Shown one piece after another: positions 1 through 8,381 of a stretch of 64,000 bases of DNA (positions are counted from its first letter, which is position 1; every line of letters starts with the position of its first letter). The translations under genes were made by a program, and so were the position numbers. The DNA comes from Sphingopyxis sp. UBA6723 (lineage in GTDB: Bacteria > Pseudomonadota > Alphaproteobacteria > Sphingomonadales > Sphingomonadaceae), in the NCBI RefSeq assembly GCF_002454115.1, contig NZ_DKIH01000009.1, positions 281,198 to 345,197 on the forward strand, in the 5' to 3' direction. The notes under the pieces are model-generated. The model had not been told where the DNA came from. It saw nothing but the letters and a program-made list of their open reading frames with translations, and made no database searches.

Positions 1-3000
1 TTCCTGCCGTTCGACAATCGGGAACGTCGAATAGATGTAGCGAATATCGTCGCGGCTTTGCGCCACGTCGGCCGGATTAAATATGCCGTAGAGAATGAAA
101 TAGAGCGCATCGAGCTTGGCGCGCAAATGCAGTCGCCGCTCTTCGTCCCAGATAAAGGGCGGCAGCACCTCGCCCGCTTCATCGACGTAACCGAGATATC
201 GCGCGAGCGGAGCCATGTCGCGCGCGGTATAGGTCAATTCGAGCACCGCCTCTTTGACAATATTGGCAGCAAATTTCTCGCCGAAAGGACGTGCGTATTC
301 ACGCGGCGCGATTACCGGCAATTGTTCGACGATAAACAAATTTAGCGTTTGCCCCTGCACTTTTTGCCGTGTTGCAAAATCGAATGGGATCGAATTAAGG
401 TTGGCTGCTAATAGCCATTCATCGCGATGGTCACCGTCCGGCAATAATACGGGCACCTTGTTGCCAAATCCCACGCTCGGCAACAACGCCGCGATCATCG
501 TCCTTACATTGGTCGGAGCCGTTATCTCCTTAAAACCCAGAACCCAGCCTAAATCCGGGTAAACTGATCGGTCGGGCTTAACCCAAAATTGGGGATCGAC
601 GAGCCAGTCAGGATTTGATGACTGATCCGGCGTCGCAGCGAAAGGCTGAGCTGGTCGATTGAGGTTATCAAAATTGACAACAATGCTGGCAGCTCGATGG
701 TCAAAGGCTTGAATCATCTTGCCTTCATATAAAGGCACCCACTCCCCGGTCGCCGACTGCCAACGATTTCCGCCTACCGGCCATGCGCCTTCCTGCCCCT
801 CCAGTTCGGCGCGGGTACGGAATAGGTGGCTGTCGTTCGTCATATGGAACATGGTCGCATATTTGACGGGCCATGTTGCCTTTGGCGCGTCGCCAGATTT
901 ATCGACCAGCACCGGCACTCGGCCATAGATTGCGGTCGTCAACGCCATGTCGCGGCGGGTGCGAAAAATCGGAGCGGTGCCGGTGTTGGGATTGACCCGT
1001 GCAAAGTCGGCCGCCGTGATCGGGAAAGCCTGATCGGAATTTTTCAGTTCATCGACTGAATGCAAATAGAAGGCGCATTTGGCGGCCCCGAACGACCGCT
1101 GCGGGCTGAAGGCGAGCACGCAGAATTTGAAACTGGCGTGGACGTCGGGAAAGAACACTTTCCGATTCTCAAAATCATAGAGCGCGCGCAAATTCCCGCC
1201 CGTCGCGACCTTGCGGAAAAACTCCGATGCCGACAGGTCAGACGCGATGCCGCTGGGGGTCAACAGTCCGACCATGCCGCCGCGTTTGACCAAGGTGTGC
1301 GCCCGCTCGACAAATAGGCTGTAAAGGTTGATGTCGCCTCGGCTCAACAACGGATAGTGGCCGCCCTTGCGCGCAATCCGCATCGTATCGGCGGCGCGCT
1401 TGTCGGCCTTCTGGTAATCGTCGAACAGCGGGTCGCCAGCATCTTTCAACGCCTTTATCATGCCCGACCGGTCGGATGCTCGCTGCGCCTTCGCAATGTC
1501 CGGCCGCCGCGCCGCGAACCACTCCACCTGTTGCAGCTTGATCCGGTCCCACGGCGGATTGCCTACAATGGCATCGAAACCCCCTTCACGCTCCACGCTG
1601 TCCCAATTGTCCCAGACGCCGGGAAAGCTGATTTGCCAATTCAGGAAACGCTCTTCGTCGATCAGCGCCCGCGCCTCGCGCCAGATCGCCGTGAAGCGTT
1701 CAACCTCTTCGGCACGGGCCTTGCCGCCTTCCGGTGCAACCCGGCCGCGAGCAATCGGGATCGGTTCACCGAACCGGCCGTCCAGCCATAGCGCGACCAC
1801 CGCCTTGTCTTTCTTGTCCTTCAGGTCGAGCCATTCGAGCGCGTGCATGAAGCTGACAAAGCCGTCCAGCGGCCCCGTCTGTGCTTCGACATCGTGCCAC
1901 ATTTCTGCGCTGCGATGCGCCTCGGCTACCTCGGCATCGGTCAGCGATTCGATGGTGCGCATGACCGCCGCCTGCCGCTGTGCGTTGTTCAGTGGTTCGT
2001 GAAGGAACAGACCGCCGCCCTTTCCGGCCTTGTCGAGCGCATCGCGCACCCAAAGCCCGAATAGGCTGTCGCCCGCCGCCAGATGATGGTCGATAAAGCT
2101 CAGCGGCGCGCCGACGGTAAAGGTATGCAGCCACAGCGCGACCTTCGCCAGTTCAACCGCCATCGGATTCTTGTCGGCGCCATAGACACAGCGTTTCAGC
2201 ACCATGCGCTTCACGAGCTGGGGATCGTCCAGTTGCTCTTCGCTAACGCTCCAGCCCGCATCGTCGGCATTATGCCGGATGGTGGCGCGCACCTTACGAA
2301 TTTCTTCGGACACCGGGCTTTCATAATCGAGTTCGGCAACGTCGCGCGCGAGCGAGCGGGCCTCTTCGATAGCGTCGAGCGCGTGATTGGTCAGCCGGTC
2401 AACCAGCGAAACAAGGAAATGTCCTGACCCCATCGCCGGGTCGCAGACCTTCAAGCGCGTAATCGCCCGCGCCGGGTCGGCTTTCTGCAATTGCGCGATG
2501 CGATAATCTTCGCTGTCCTTGGGTTTGAGCGCTGCCAGTGCGGCTTTGAAACCCTCCAACGCATCGTCAATCAGCGGCGCCAGCGTTTCGTCCAGTATCA
2601 ACAGGACCAGTTCGTCAGGCGTGTAATAGCTGCCCGAATTCTTGCGCGCGAATATGTTCGGCCGGACATCGACCACGCCGTCGGCATCGCGCGTCAGTTC
2701 GAATTCCAGCAACCGCTCATAGATCGACCCGAGCTGTTGCACCGACAGGTCGCGATAGTTGATGTAGCGCCGCCGACCGCCCGCCTGTTCGAACGACAAG
2801 ATGTCGATTGCTTCGGCCATAACCGCGTCGGGCAGCGCAATCGACGCCAGCAGGGGCGTGGCATCGGCGTTGAACAGCCCCCCGTTATAGGGTGGCAATC
2901 CCACCGACGGGTCGCCCTTGTCGATCATCGTGGCAAGGTCAGCGAAGCGGTTCCAGTAATTGCGCGCTACTGCGGAAAAGGCGTCCCCGGCGTCTTTGCG

Positions 3001-3993
3001 CTCTCCCACGTCAATACGAGCGATCCGAAGCGCGTAGTCATCGAACCGCCGATCCTTTACCGGCAACAGCCCCCGATCTTCGGCATAGAGGACGAACAGC
3101 AGACGATAGAGCAGGATCAGCGTCGCCTGTCGCACGTCGTCCAGCGGGGTGTCGGCCGGTGCTGCCGCCGCGACTGCCTTGCCCAGCGACGGATAGAGCG
3201 TGCCGAATACTTTTTCCGACAGGCTTTTCGCCACCCGTTCTTCGTAAAAGGCAGCATCGCGCCTCGCGCTATCGTGAAAGCTGGGCGCCGTGTCGCTCGC
3301 GCGCTCGAAGGCGGTGCGCGAGAACATGGCGACGAATACCGCCAGCCAATGGTCGCGGTCGGCATCGGTCACATCAGTATCGCGCAAAGCGGGATCGAGC
3401 GACAGGATGCGCGACAGGTCCAGTTCCAGATAATCGTCGATGGTCGAGCGCGCGCCTGAAAAATAGAGCCGCCATTTGCCGCCGTTGGTCAGGATACCCC
3501 AGCGCAAGCGGCCGTTGGTCAAATCGTCGATACGGCGCAGGTAGCGCAGTAATTGGGTTGAGGGCGTATCGCGGTCGGCGCCTTTGCGCCCTTCGGCGCG
3601 GTCGAGCGCGCGGCCCCAGCGTTTGCTTTCCAACACCGCCGCGCCGAATTCATAGCGCCGCCACTCTTCGGGATGCGCGTTGGCGCTTGTTTTCGCGTTG
3701 CTATCAATAAACAGCAGCCCGTCAGGAACATCGACGCGACCGGCCGCTGACAGATTCTGTTGGGTCAGAAAGTCGCTCCAGCCCAGCAAGCGAAGAATCG
3801 GCCAAACCAGATCCCCCTCGGTCGTCGCTTCGTTCGGCGTGTCGGCGTGCGGGAAGCCCGCAATGATTTGAACCAGCTCCGACCGCAAGCCGACGACATC
3901 GACCGCCTGATAATTCGCCGTCCCGACAATGCCTTGGGAAAGGTAATCCTGGGTGAAAAGCGCACCGGACGTGAACAGGCTGGGATCATGCAT
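1..3993 (-). CDS. Type IIG-like restriction-modification protein (nuclease fused to adenine-type DNA methyltransferase), partial at C-terminus
   Basis: A single open frame runs from an ATG at 3993 to the window edge, giving 1331 residues without a stop. An in-frame TAG lies four codons upstream of the ATG, which fixes the start. The N-terminus has a PD-(D/E)XK-like arrangement: P90-D91 followed by E122-S-K124, as in nuclease domains of Type I and Type IIG enzymes. Methyltransferase motif I (DPAMGSGHF) begins at D518 and motif IV (NPPW) at N812, the pattern of Eco57I-type N6-adenine or N4-cytosine methylases. The last part should hold the target recognition domain. Restriction and methylation in one chain fits Type IIG/IIL. 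BREX PglX and DISARM methylases are relatives but lack this nuclease N-terminus and would need partner genes. The role is probably defence cargo of the tRNA-Leu element. The family call is firm; the recognition site is unknown. Confidence 0.88.
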   Translation of the reverse strand, partial: MHDPSLFTSGALFTQDYLSQGIVGTANYQAVDVVGLRSELVQIIAGFPHADTPNEATTEGDLVWPILRLLGWSDFLTQQNLSAAGRVDVPDGLLFIDSNAKTSANAHPEEWRRYEFGAAVLESKRWGRALDRAEGRKGADRDTPSTQLLRYLRRIDDLTNGRLRWGILTNGGKWRLYFSGARSTIDDYLELDLSRILSLDPALRDTDVTDADRDHWLAVFVAMFSRTAFERASDTAPSFHDSARRDAAFYEERVAKSLSEKVFGTLYPSLGKAVAAAAPADTPLDDVRQATLILLYRLLFVLYAEDRGLLPVKDRRFDDYALRIARIDVGERKDAGDAFSAVARNYWNRFADLATMIDKGDPSVGLPPYNGGLFNADATPLLASIALPDAVMAEAIDILSFEQAGGRRRYINYRDLSVQQLGSIYERLLEFELTRDADGVVDVRPNIFARKNSGSYYTPDELVLLILDETLAPLIDDALEGFKAALAALKPKDSEDYRIAQLQKADPARAITRLKVCDPAMGSGHFLVSLVDRLTNHALDAIEEARSLARDVAELDYESPVSEEIRKVRATIRHNADDAGWSVSEEQLDDPQLVKRMVLKRCVYGADKNPMAVELAKVALWLHTFTVGAPLSFIDHHLAAGDSLFGLWVRDALDKAGKGGGLFLHEPLNNAQRQAAVMRTIESLTDAEVAEAHRSAEMWHDVEAQTGPLDGFVSFMHALEWLDLKDKKDKAVVALWLDGRFGEPIPIARGRVAPEGGKARAEEVERFTAIWREARALIDEERFLNWQISFPGVWDNWDSVEREGGFDAIVGNPPWDRIKLQQVEWFAARRPDIAKAQRASDRSGMIKALKDAGDPLFDDYQKADKRAADTMRIARKGGHYPLLSRGDINLYSLFVERAHTLVKRGGMVGLLTPSGIASDLSASEFFRKVATGGNLRALYDFENRKVFFPDVHASFKFCVLAFSPQRSFGAAKCAFYLHSVDELKNSDQAFPITAADFARVNPNTGTAPIFRTRRDMALTTAIYGRVPVLVDKSGDAPKATWPVKYATMFHMTNDSHLFRTRAELEGQEGAWPVGGNRWQSATGEWVPLYEGKMIQAFDHRAASIVVNFDNLNRPAQPFAATPDQSSNPDWLVDPQFWVKPDRSVYPDLGWVLGFKEITAPTNVRTMIAALLPSVGFGNKVPVLLPDGDHRDEWLLAANLNSIPFDFATRQKVQGQTLNLFIVEQLPVIAPREYARPFGEKFAANIVKEAVLELTYTARDMAPLARYLGYVDEAGEVLPPFIWDEERRLHLRAKLDALYFILYGIFNPADVAQSRDDIRYIYSTFPIVERQE

Positions 3994-4192
3994 CGCGCAG
4001 GTCTATCCGCCCCGGCCGCCGCCGCCAAGATTTTCCTAAATCGATAGGCAATGGGATGTCGGGACACTGGCGGAAACGCGGCCTCGCGTGCGCGGGCGAA
4101 AAATTGGGTTAGCGTTTTGAAGGCGGAATTGAGCCGGGGTCTGGCCTCGGTGCCACAGGGTTTGACCCTTCCCCTGTCTATTTCGCCCTATT

Positions 4193-4879
4193 TTAGCGAA
4201 CACGCTGCCATCCCTGCCAGATGCGCATCCTCGTTCCGCTGACACGGCAATGTTGACCCCAGCAGGGCGCGTCCGGCCATCGCCACCCTTCGATGCCTAG
4301 ATTGCCCTCCAGCGCCCTTGGGGCGGCTTTCAAAATGTAGTGGAGCCGCGCGTTCAATTCGCCCGCGTAGCCCACCCACGCCGCATCGCTGCCGCTGGGA
4401 TCGGCGGTTCGGAATTTCTTTGTATCAAGACTGCCGGGCACATAGCGCCCGCCCGGCGTCAACTGCTTTACCCATCGTCTCGGCATGGGAGAAAACAGCG
4501 GCGCCAGATTGTTCGGGACGTGCATCAAAAGGTGGACATGCAACCCGCCGCGGTTCGCGCCATCCTCCATTACCCAAGCCCAAACCAGCGGGCGATGTCC
4601 CCGCGCGCCCAGCCAGTCGCGCGCCAGCTTCACCCAAGCCGCCGTTACGCGTCGAACCGCGACCGCATCCTGCCCGATACCGGCGTTGACCCATGCCAGC
4701 GTAACAAAGCGATTGAAGGGGCGCCCGGCTCCCAATGCCTTGTGCGCCGCTGCGATCAGGTCGCGGCACTCGCGTTCGGTAAGCCGGTCACGCTCCCTGC
4801 CCCTATCGCGCCGTCCGCCGCGCTTCAACAGGCGCGGGCGTGATGCCGCGTCAACAACTCGCGGGGTCATTCGATGCAC
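4193..4879 (-). CDS. Putative HUH-family rolling-circle replication initiator (Rep-like)
   Basis: This 228-residue protein shows the three Rep motifs in order. Motif 1 is the hydrophobic FVTLAW stretch at residues 58-63. Motif 2 is the HUH signature H114-V-H116 inside GGLHVHLLMHVP, preceded by a glutamate (E105). Motif 3 is Y181-x-x-K184 (HYILK), where the tyrosine would nick DNA. Members of this class cut one strand at an origin and start rolling-circle replication of plasmids, filamentous phages and satellite elements. The N-terminal 40 residues are very basic. It lies between the AlpA-like gene and the restriction enzyme, all on one strand, so it is probably the replication module of the integrated element. 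Recognition is by motif only. It could instead be a relaxase-like or transposase-like HUH nuclease. Confidence 0.7.
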   Translation of the reverse strand: MHRMTPRVVDAASRPRLLKRGGRRDRGRERDRLTERECRDLIAAAHKALGAGRPFNRFVTLAWVNAGIGQDAVAVRRVTAAWVKLARDWLGARGHRPLVWAWVMEDGANRGGLHVHLLMHVPNNLAPLFSPMPRRWVKQLTPGGRYVPGSLDTKKFRTADPSGSDAAWVGYAGELNARLHYILKAAPRALEGNLGIEGWRWPDAPCWGQHCRVSGTRMRIWQGWQRVR

Positions 4880-5229
4880 CTAATAAAAGGGTAGCGGGGG
4901 AGTCAGCTAAGCAAGTCGTTGATACTGCTAGACTATGCCCTCTTTCCGCGCAGCCGCTACGGAACACCGGGGCACAAAATTGCGCAAGTTTCAAAGGCAC
5001 GCCCAGCGGCAACAGGGGACACCCTAACACAGATCAGGGGAAATGGGGCCGGGACCAATAGCCCCGGCCCTGCCGTTCGACTGATCCCAAATGCCTATCG
5101 CGCCGTGCGATTCCATTTGATCACAATCCGTGAATCGGAGTAGAAAGCGATTATCCAGTCCGCCAAGATTTGGATACCGCGTCGGCGAAGGTCTAGGCTT
5201 TCGTCGGCGCTTTTGCTTTCAGCCCCGGC
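4880..5229. other. Intergenic gap inside the element; no gene recognised
   Basis: About 350 bases separate the Rep-like gene from the AlpA-like gene. No reading frame here has a convincing start or natural protein composition. Base composition is more AT-rich than the flanking chromosome, which fits a leader, origin or regulatory tract for the Rep-like gene downstream on the minus strand. I could not identify a nick site or iterons by eye. Confidence 0.4.
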
Positions 5230-5409
5230 TCAGTTGTCGTTCGCAAGCGAGTCTGCCCAGTTGTTCGCGTCGGTCGCGCGAACGCGAACCGCACGCCCGA
5301 TATGCACCGGCGCAAGGTCGCCGCTGGCGACCAGCCGATAATAGGTCGAACGCGAAACCGCGAAGCGGTCGCAAAACTCCTGAACAGTCAAAAATTGCCG
5401 TGCTGTCAT
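5230..5409 (-). CDS. AlpA-family helix-turn-helix excisionase/regulator
   Basis: This is a short gene of 59 residues. ATG at 5409 is preceded by a strong GGAGG site with five bases of spacing, and it stops at TGA 5230-5232. The protein has the AlpA/MerR-like excisionase pattern: a T-x-Q-E-F beginning, then RFAVSRSTYYRL (recognition helix), then a small wing with VHIGRAVRVRA. AlpA proteins of P4-type elements act as small DNA-binding regulators of the neighbouring integrase or as excision factors. Its place between integrase and Rep is the usual one in integrative elements and phage satellites. Assignment to the AlpA-like family is good; whether it activates int or directs excision is inference. 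Confidence 0.85.
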   Translation of the reverse strand: MTARQFLTVQEFCDRFAVSRSTYYRLVASGDLAPVHIGRAVRVRATDANNWADSLANDN

Positions 5410-5670
5410 TTTATCCTCCTTTCCAAGTCAGGGGTGCCCCCATGCGGACAACATCTAACATGGCGCTACTATAGCAGCACCCAGAAGCGCCGTGACGTAT
5501 TAAATGACGTTTTAGGGACTCGGTTCGTCGATGATTTGATTCGTCTCAACGCAGCCACTTTACTATAATATGATTGTAAATCAGCATTTTAGTTCGGAAG
5601 ATGAGCCAGAGGGATGGAAAACCTCGAAAAATTTTGATTCGCGCGTTTCCAAGAAATGGTCGCAGGTGAA

Positions 5671-6903
5671 TCACCGTTTGTTCGACTCGACGTGTCCAAA
5701 CGGAATCACCTCGCCACCTACGCGTAGCCGATCCAGATAATCGCTCCACCACGTCGCCATGCGCACGCGCTCTTCCCAATATTGCCCGCGCGAATAAGTG
5801 CCTCGCACCGCGTCGCTGTCGCCGTGCGCCAACGCGCGCTCGATGGCGTCGGACTGCCATTTGCCGCTTTCGTTGAGCAACGTCGATGCGGTCGCACGGA
5901 AACCGTGGGCCGTCGCTTCATCCTTGCCAAACCCCATGCGGCGCAAAGCAACATTGATGGTATTTTCCGACATTGGACGACGCGGGCTGTAAAGCGCGGG
6001 AAAGACATATCCGTCTCCCCCCGTCAGGGCGCGCAACTCACCCAGCAAGGCAACCACCTGTAGCGAGAGCGGCACGCTGTGTGCCCGTCGTGCTTTCATC
6101 TTGCCCGCTGGGATGCGCCAGATCGCCCCGTCCAAATCGAATTCAGACCATTCGGCATGGCGAAGTTCCCCCGGCCGCACAAAGACATGCGGTGTGATTT
6201 GAAGCGCCAGCCGCGTGGTCGGATTGCCCGTGTAGGCATCGACCGCGCGTAGCAGCTCGCCCAGCTTCGCCGGTTCCAGAATGGCGGCATAGTGCCGCGC
6301 CTTGGGCGCGACCAGCGCGCCTTGGAGCAGCGCGGCCGGATCGGCCTTGCAGCGCCCGGTCGCCACGCCATAGCGGAACACGCGGCTGGCAAAGGACCGG
6401 ACCTTTTTTGCCGTTTCTTTATTGCCGCGTGCCTCCAGCCTTTTCAGCGGGGCGAGCAGCATTTGGGGATCAACGTCGCTGATCGGCAATTCGCCGACCG
6501 CTGGACGCAACAGGTCGAGAAACCAGCGCGCCTTTGCCAGTGTCGTTTCGGCACGACCCTCGCCCACCATTTTGCCTTCAATATATTCAGCCGCAACGCT
6601 CGCGAAGGTATTGGCAGCGCTGATCCGCGCGGTCGCCTTGGCCCGCTTGCGCTCCAGCCCCGGATCGGCGCCGTCGGCAAGTGTCGCGCGGGCGGCCTCG
6701 CAAAGCTGGCGCGCCTTGGCGAGCGTCACGTCCGGCCATGCCCCCAACGCCAGCCGCTTTTCCTTGCCCGCGACGCGGTACTTCCAACGCCACAATTTGG
6801 AGCCGTTGGGGAATATCTCCAGATACAGCCCCTTGGCATCGGCCTTTTTGTAGGGTGTATCGCCCGCCCGAAAGGCGCTGATTTCTGCGACCTTCAGCGA
6901 CAT
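5671..6903 (-). CDS. int: P4-type tyrosine recombinase (site-specific integrase)
   Basis: With the ATG at 6903 the protein has 410 residues. An N-terminal arm-binding domain (DUF4102-like, with K-x-DAKGLYLEI and W-R-W-K-Y-R) is followed by a SAM-like core domain and a C-terminal catalytic domain. Catalytic residues by this numbering are R243 (VRPGELR), H333-x-x-R336 (HGFRAT), H360 (LAHG) and the nucleophile Y370 (TYSRG). All are present, so the enzyme should be active. Upstream in-frame ATGs at 6936 and 6960 would add 11 or 19 residues. I prefer 6903 because family members begin near this point; the ribosome site does not decide it. The gene starts 180 bases downstream of the tRNA-Leu 3' end and reads away from it, the standard geometry for tRNA-targeting P4-like integrases. 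Confidence 0.93.
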   Translation of the reverse strand: MSLKVAEISAFRAGDTPYKKADAKGLYLEIFPNGSKLWRWKYRVAGKEKRLALGAWPDVTLAKARQLCEAARATLADGADPGLERKRAKATARISAANTFASVAAEYIEGKMVGEGRAETTLAKARWFLDLLRPAVGELPISDVDPQMLLAPLKRLEARGNKETAKKVRSFASRVFRYGVATGRCKADPAALLQGALVAPKARHYAAILEPAKLGELLRAVDAYTGNPTTRLALQITPHVFVRPGELRHAEWSEFDLDGAIWRIPAGKMKARRAHSVPLSLQVVALLGELRALTGGDGYVFPALYSPRRPMSENTINVALRRMGFGKDEATAHGFRATASTLLNESGKWQSDAIERALAHGDSDAVRGTYSRGQYWEERVRMATWWSDYLDRLRVGGEVIPFGHVESNKR

Positions 6904-7070
6904 TTGGGGGCATCGCTTTTCGTGAATTGGGTGCATTTGGGCAGATATGCCCCCAACCATGCCCCCAATTTCGACGGATTATCCAGAAACGCCATGACGC
7001 ACCCCGCTGCAAAGAGGGATGATTAGTTTCAGATTTCTGCCGCTTTTTCAAGCATTGGGGGGCTTTGGGG
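6904..7070. repeat. Cluster of short TTGGGG(G) motifs in both orientations between int and tRNA-Leu
   Basis: The motif TTGGGGG occurs on the + strand at 6904-6910 and 7055-7061, a related TTGGGG at 7065-7070, and its complement CCCCCAA at 6950-6956 and 6962-6968. The complements around 6950-6968 lie next to the upstream alternative start codons of int. Short repeated heptamers between an integrase gene and its attachment core are typical of arm-type integrase or excisionase binding sites. The role is inferred; G-tracts in a GC-rich genome can also be chance. Confidence 0.4.
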
Positions 7071-7080
7071 AACAAGTAAA

Positions 7081-7103
7081 TGGTGCCCAGAAGAGGACTC
7101 GAA
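7081..7103. other. Probable attachment site (att core) of the integrative element, tRNA-Leu 3' end
   Basis: The element's integrase lies directly next to the 3' end of an intact tRNA-Leu gene. Integrases of the P4 group recombine in tRNA 3' ends and restore the tRNA from element-borne sequence, so this end should hold the core. The second copy would lie left of the window and cannot be seen, so the core length is a guess covering the T-stem/acceptor/CCA region. Confidence 0.55.
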
Positions 7104-7167
7104 CCTCCACGACCTTGCGATCGCCAGCACCTGAAGCTGGTGCGTCTACCAATTCCGCCATCTGGGC
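7081..7167 (-). tRNA. tRNA-Leu, anticodon CAG, CCA encoded
   Basis: Reading the minus strand, a seven-base acceptor stem (GCCCAGA with TCTGGGC) closes a full cloverleaf. The D-arm GGCGGAATTGGTAGACGC, the long variable arm typical of class II tRNAs and the T-arm GGTTCGAGTCC are all present. The anticodon loop TTCAGGT gives anticodon CAG, reading CUG, the main leucine codon in GC-rich genomes. The discriminator is A73 and CCA is encoded at 7083-7081. The gene appears intact despite hosting an integrative element at its 3' end. Confidence 0.97.
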
Positions 7168-7369
7168 ACGGGGTAGGAGCGGGCGCTTAGCGGCGGGGCT
7201 GGCGGCTTGTCAACCGCGGTGCGCCGGTCGCCGCACATTTTATCGCAAAGCGGCGGTTTTCCCGCCGCCGGGCCGCTGTCGCCCCTTGCCCCCTTCGCCG
7301 CTTCGCGGCATGGGAAGCCACCGGGCGCAGACCGCGCCACTCCAGAAGAATCGATCACAGGCGGATCCC

Positions 7370-8308
7370 ATGCAGAAACTCGACGGGCAATTGATCACCG
7401 TGCTGGGCGGCGGCGGCTTCGTCGGCCGCTATGTCGTACAACGCCTGCTCGCGCGCGGCGCGCGCGTCCGCGTCGCGCAGCGCACCCCGCGCGCCGCGAC
7501 CTTTCTGAAACCGCTCGGCGGGCTGGGGCAGACGCAGTTCGTTGCCGCCGATGTCCGCGATCCCGCCAGCATCGCACGCGCGGTCCAGGGCAGCGACGCG
7601 GTGATCAACCTGGTCGGCGCGTTCGACAATATGCAGGCGGTGCAGGCCGATGGCGCCGGGCATGTCGCTGCAGCTGCCAAAACCGCTGGGGTCGGAACGC
7701 TCGTCCATGTCTCGGCGATCGGCGCCGATCAGGGCAGCGCGTCGGCCTATGGCCGCAGCAAGGGCGATGGCGAGGCCGCGGCGCGCGCCGCCTTCCCCGC
7801 CGCCGCCATCCTGCGTCCGTCGATCGTCTTTGGTCGCGAGGATCAGTTCATCAATCGCTTTGCGGCGATGATCCGCATGACGCCGGTCATCCCGGTCGTG
7901 GCGCCGAACGTGAAGTTTCAGCCGGTCTATGTCGGCGACGTAGCCGATGCAGTGGTCGCTGCGCTGGGCGATACGGCCGCAGGCCGGACCTTCGAGCTGG
8001 GCGGGCCGCAAGTGCTGACGATGGGCGAATTGCAGCGCTGGATTGCTGGCGCGACAGGCCGCTCACCGCTGTTCGTCGACGTCCCCGACGTCGTCGCCGG
8101 GGCGCTCGCCTCGGGTCTCGGTTGGGCGCCCGGCGCGCCGATCACCAAGGACCAGTGGCTGATGCTGCAAAAAGACAATGTCGTTGCCGATGGCGCCGCA
8201 GGACTGGCCGAGTTAGGCGTCGTACCGACGTCGCTCGCCGCGGTCGCCGACGATTGGCTGGTCCAATATCGTCGCCATGGGCGTTTTGCGGTGCAAAAGC
8301 CCGCCTGA
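7370..8308 (+). CDS. NDUFA9-like atypical short-chain dehydrogenase (complex I-associated family)
   Basis: This 312-residue protein begins with a Rossmann NAD(P)-binding motif, TVLGGGGFVGRYVVQRLL, followed by V-R-V-A-Q-R. A central YGRSKG-like segment and LRPSIVFG mark it as an atypical SDR of the NAD-dependent epimerase/NDUFA9 branch. The canonical YxxxK pair is modified, as is usual in this branch. In alphaproteobacteria such proteins relate to the NDUFA9 accessory subunit of respiratory complex I and bind NADPH; catalysis is doubtful. The ATG at 7370 is preceded by a weak AGGCGG. A longer in-frame extension upstream is low-complexity and runs through the tRNA, so it is not coding. It lies 73 bases upstream of uppP on the same strand. 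Confidence 0.85.
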   Translation: MQKLDGQLITVLGGGGFVGRYVVQRLLARGARVRVAQRTPRAATFLKPLGGLGQTQFVAADVRDPASIARAVQGSDAVINLVGAFDNMQAVQADGAGHVAAAAKTAGVGTLVHVSAIGADQGSASAYGRSKGDGEAAARAAFPAAAILRPSIVFGREDQFINRFAAMIRMTPVIPVVAPNVKFQPVYVGDVADAVVAALGDTAAGRTFELGGPQVLTMGELQRWIAGATGRSPLFVDVPDVVAGALASGLGWAPGAPITKDQWLMLQKDNVVADGAAGLAELGVVPTSLAAVADDWLVQYRRHGRFAVQKPA

Positions 8309-8381
8309 CCCCGCCACCCGGGCGATGCCCTGCCCCACCCGATCATTGGGTCGTCCGGGGTGAACAACCTCAGGACCATAT

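Noticed and set aside
2491..3459. Open frame of 322 residues on the + strand
   Set aside because: It is antisense to the restriction-modification gene, which has clear nuclease and methylase motifs in the other strand. The frame is rich in R, Q and V as expected of a shadow.
1..3993. BREX PglX or DISARM methylase
   Set aside because: The N-terminal PD-ExK and absence of brx, drm or pgl partner genes in the visible element favour a stand-alone Type IIG enzyme. Genes left of the window could change this.
5471..5590. Promoter in the AT-rich stretch around 5560-5590 after int
   Set aside because: TA-rich hexamers occur but no -35/-10 pair with acceptable spacing could be aligned to the AlpA-like gene.
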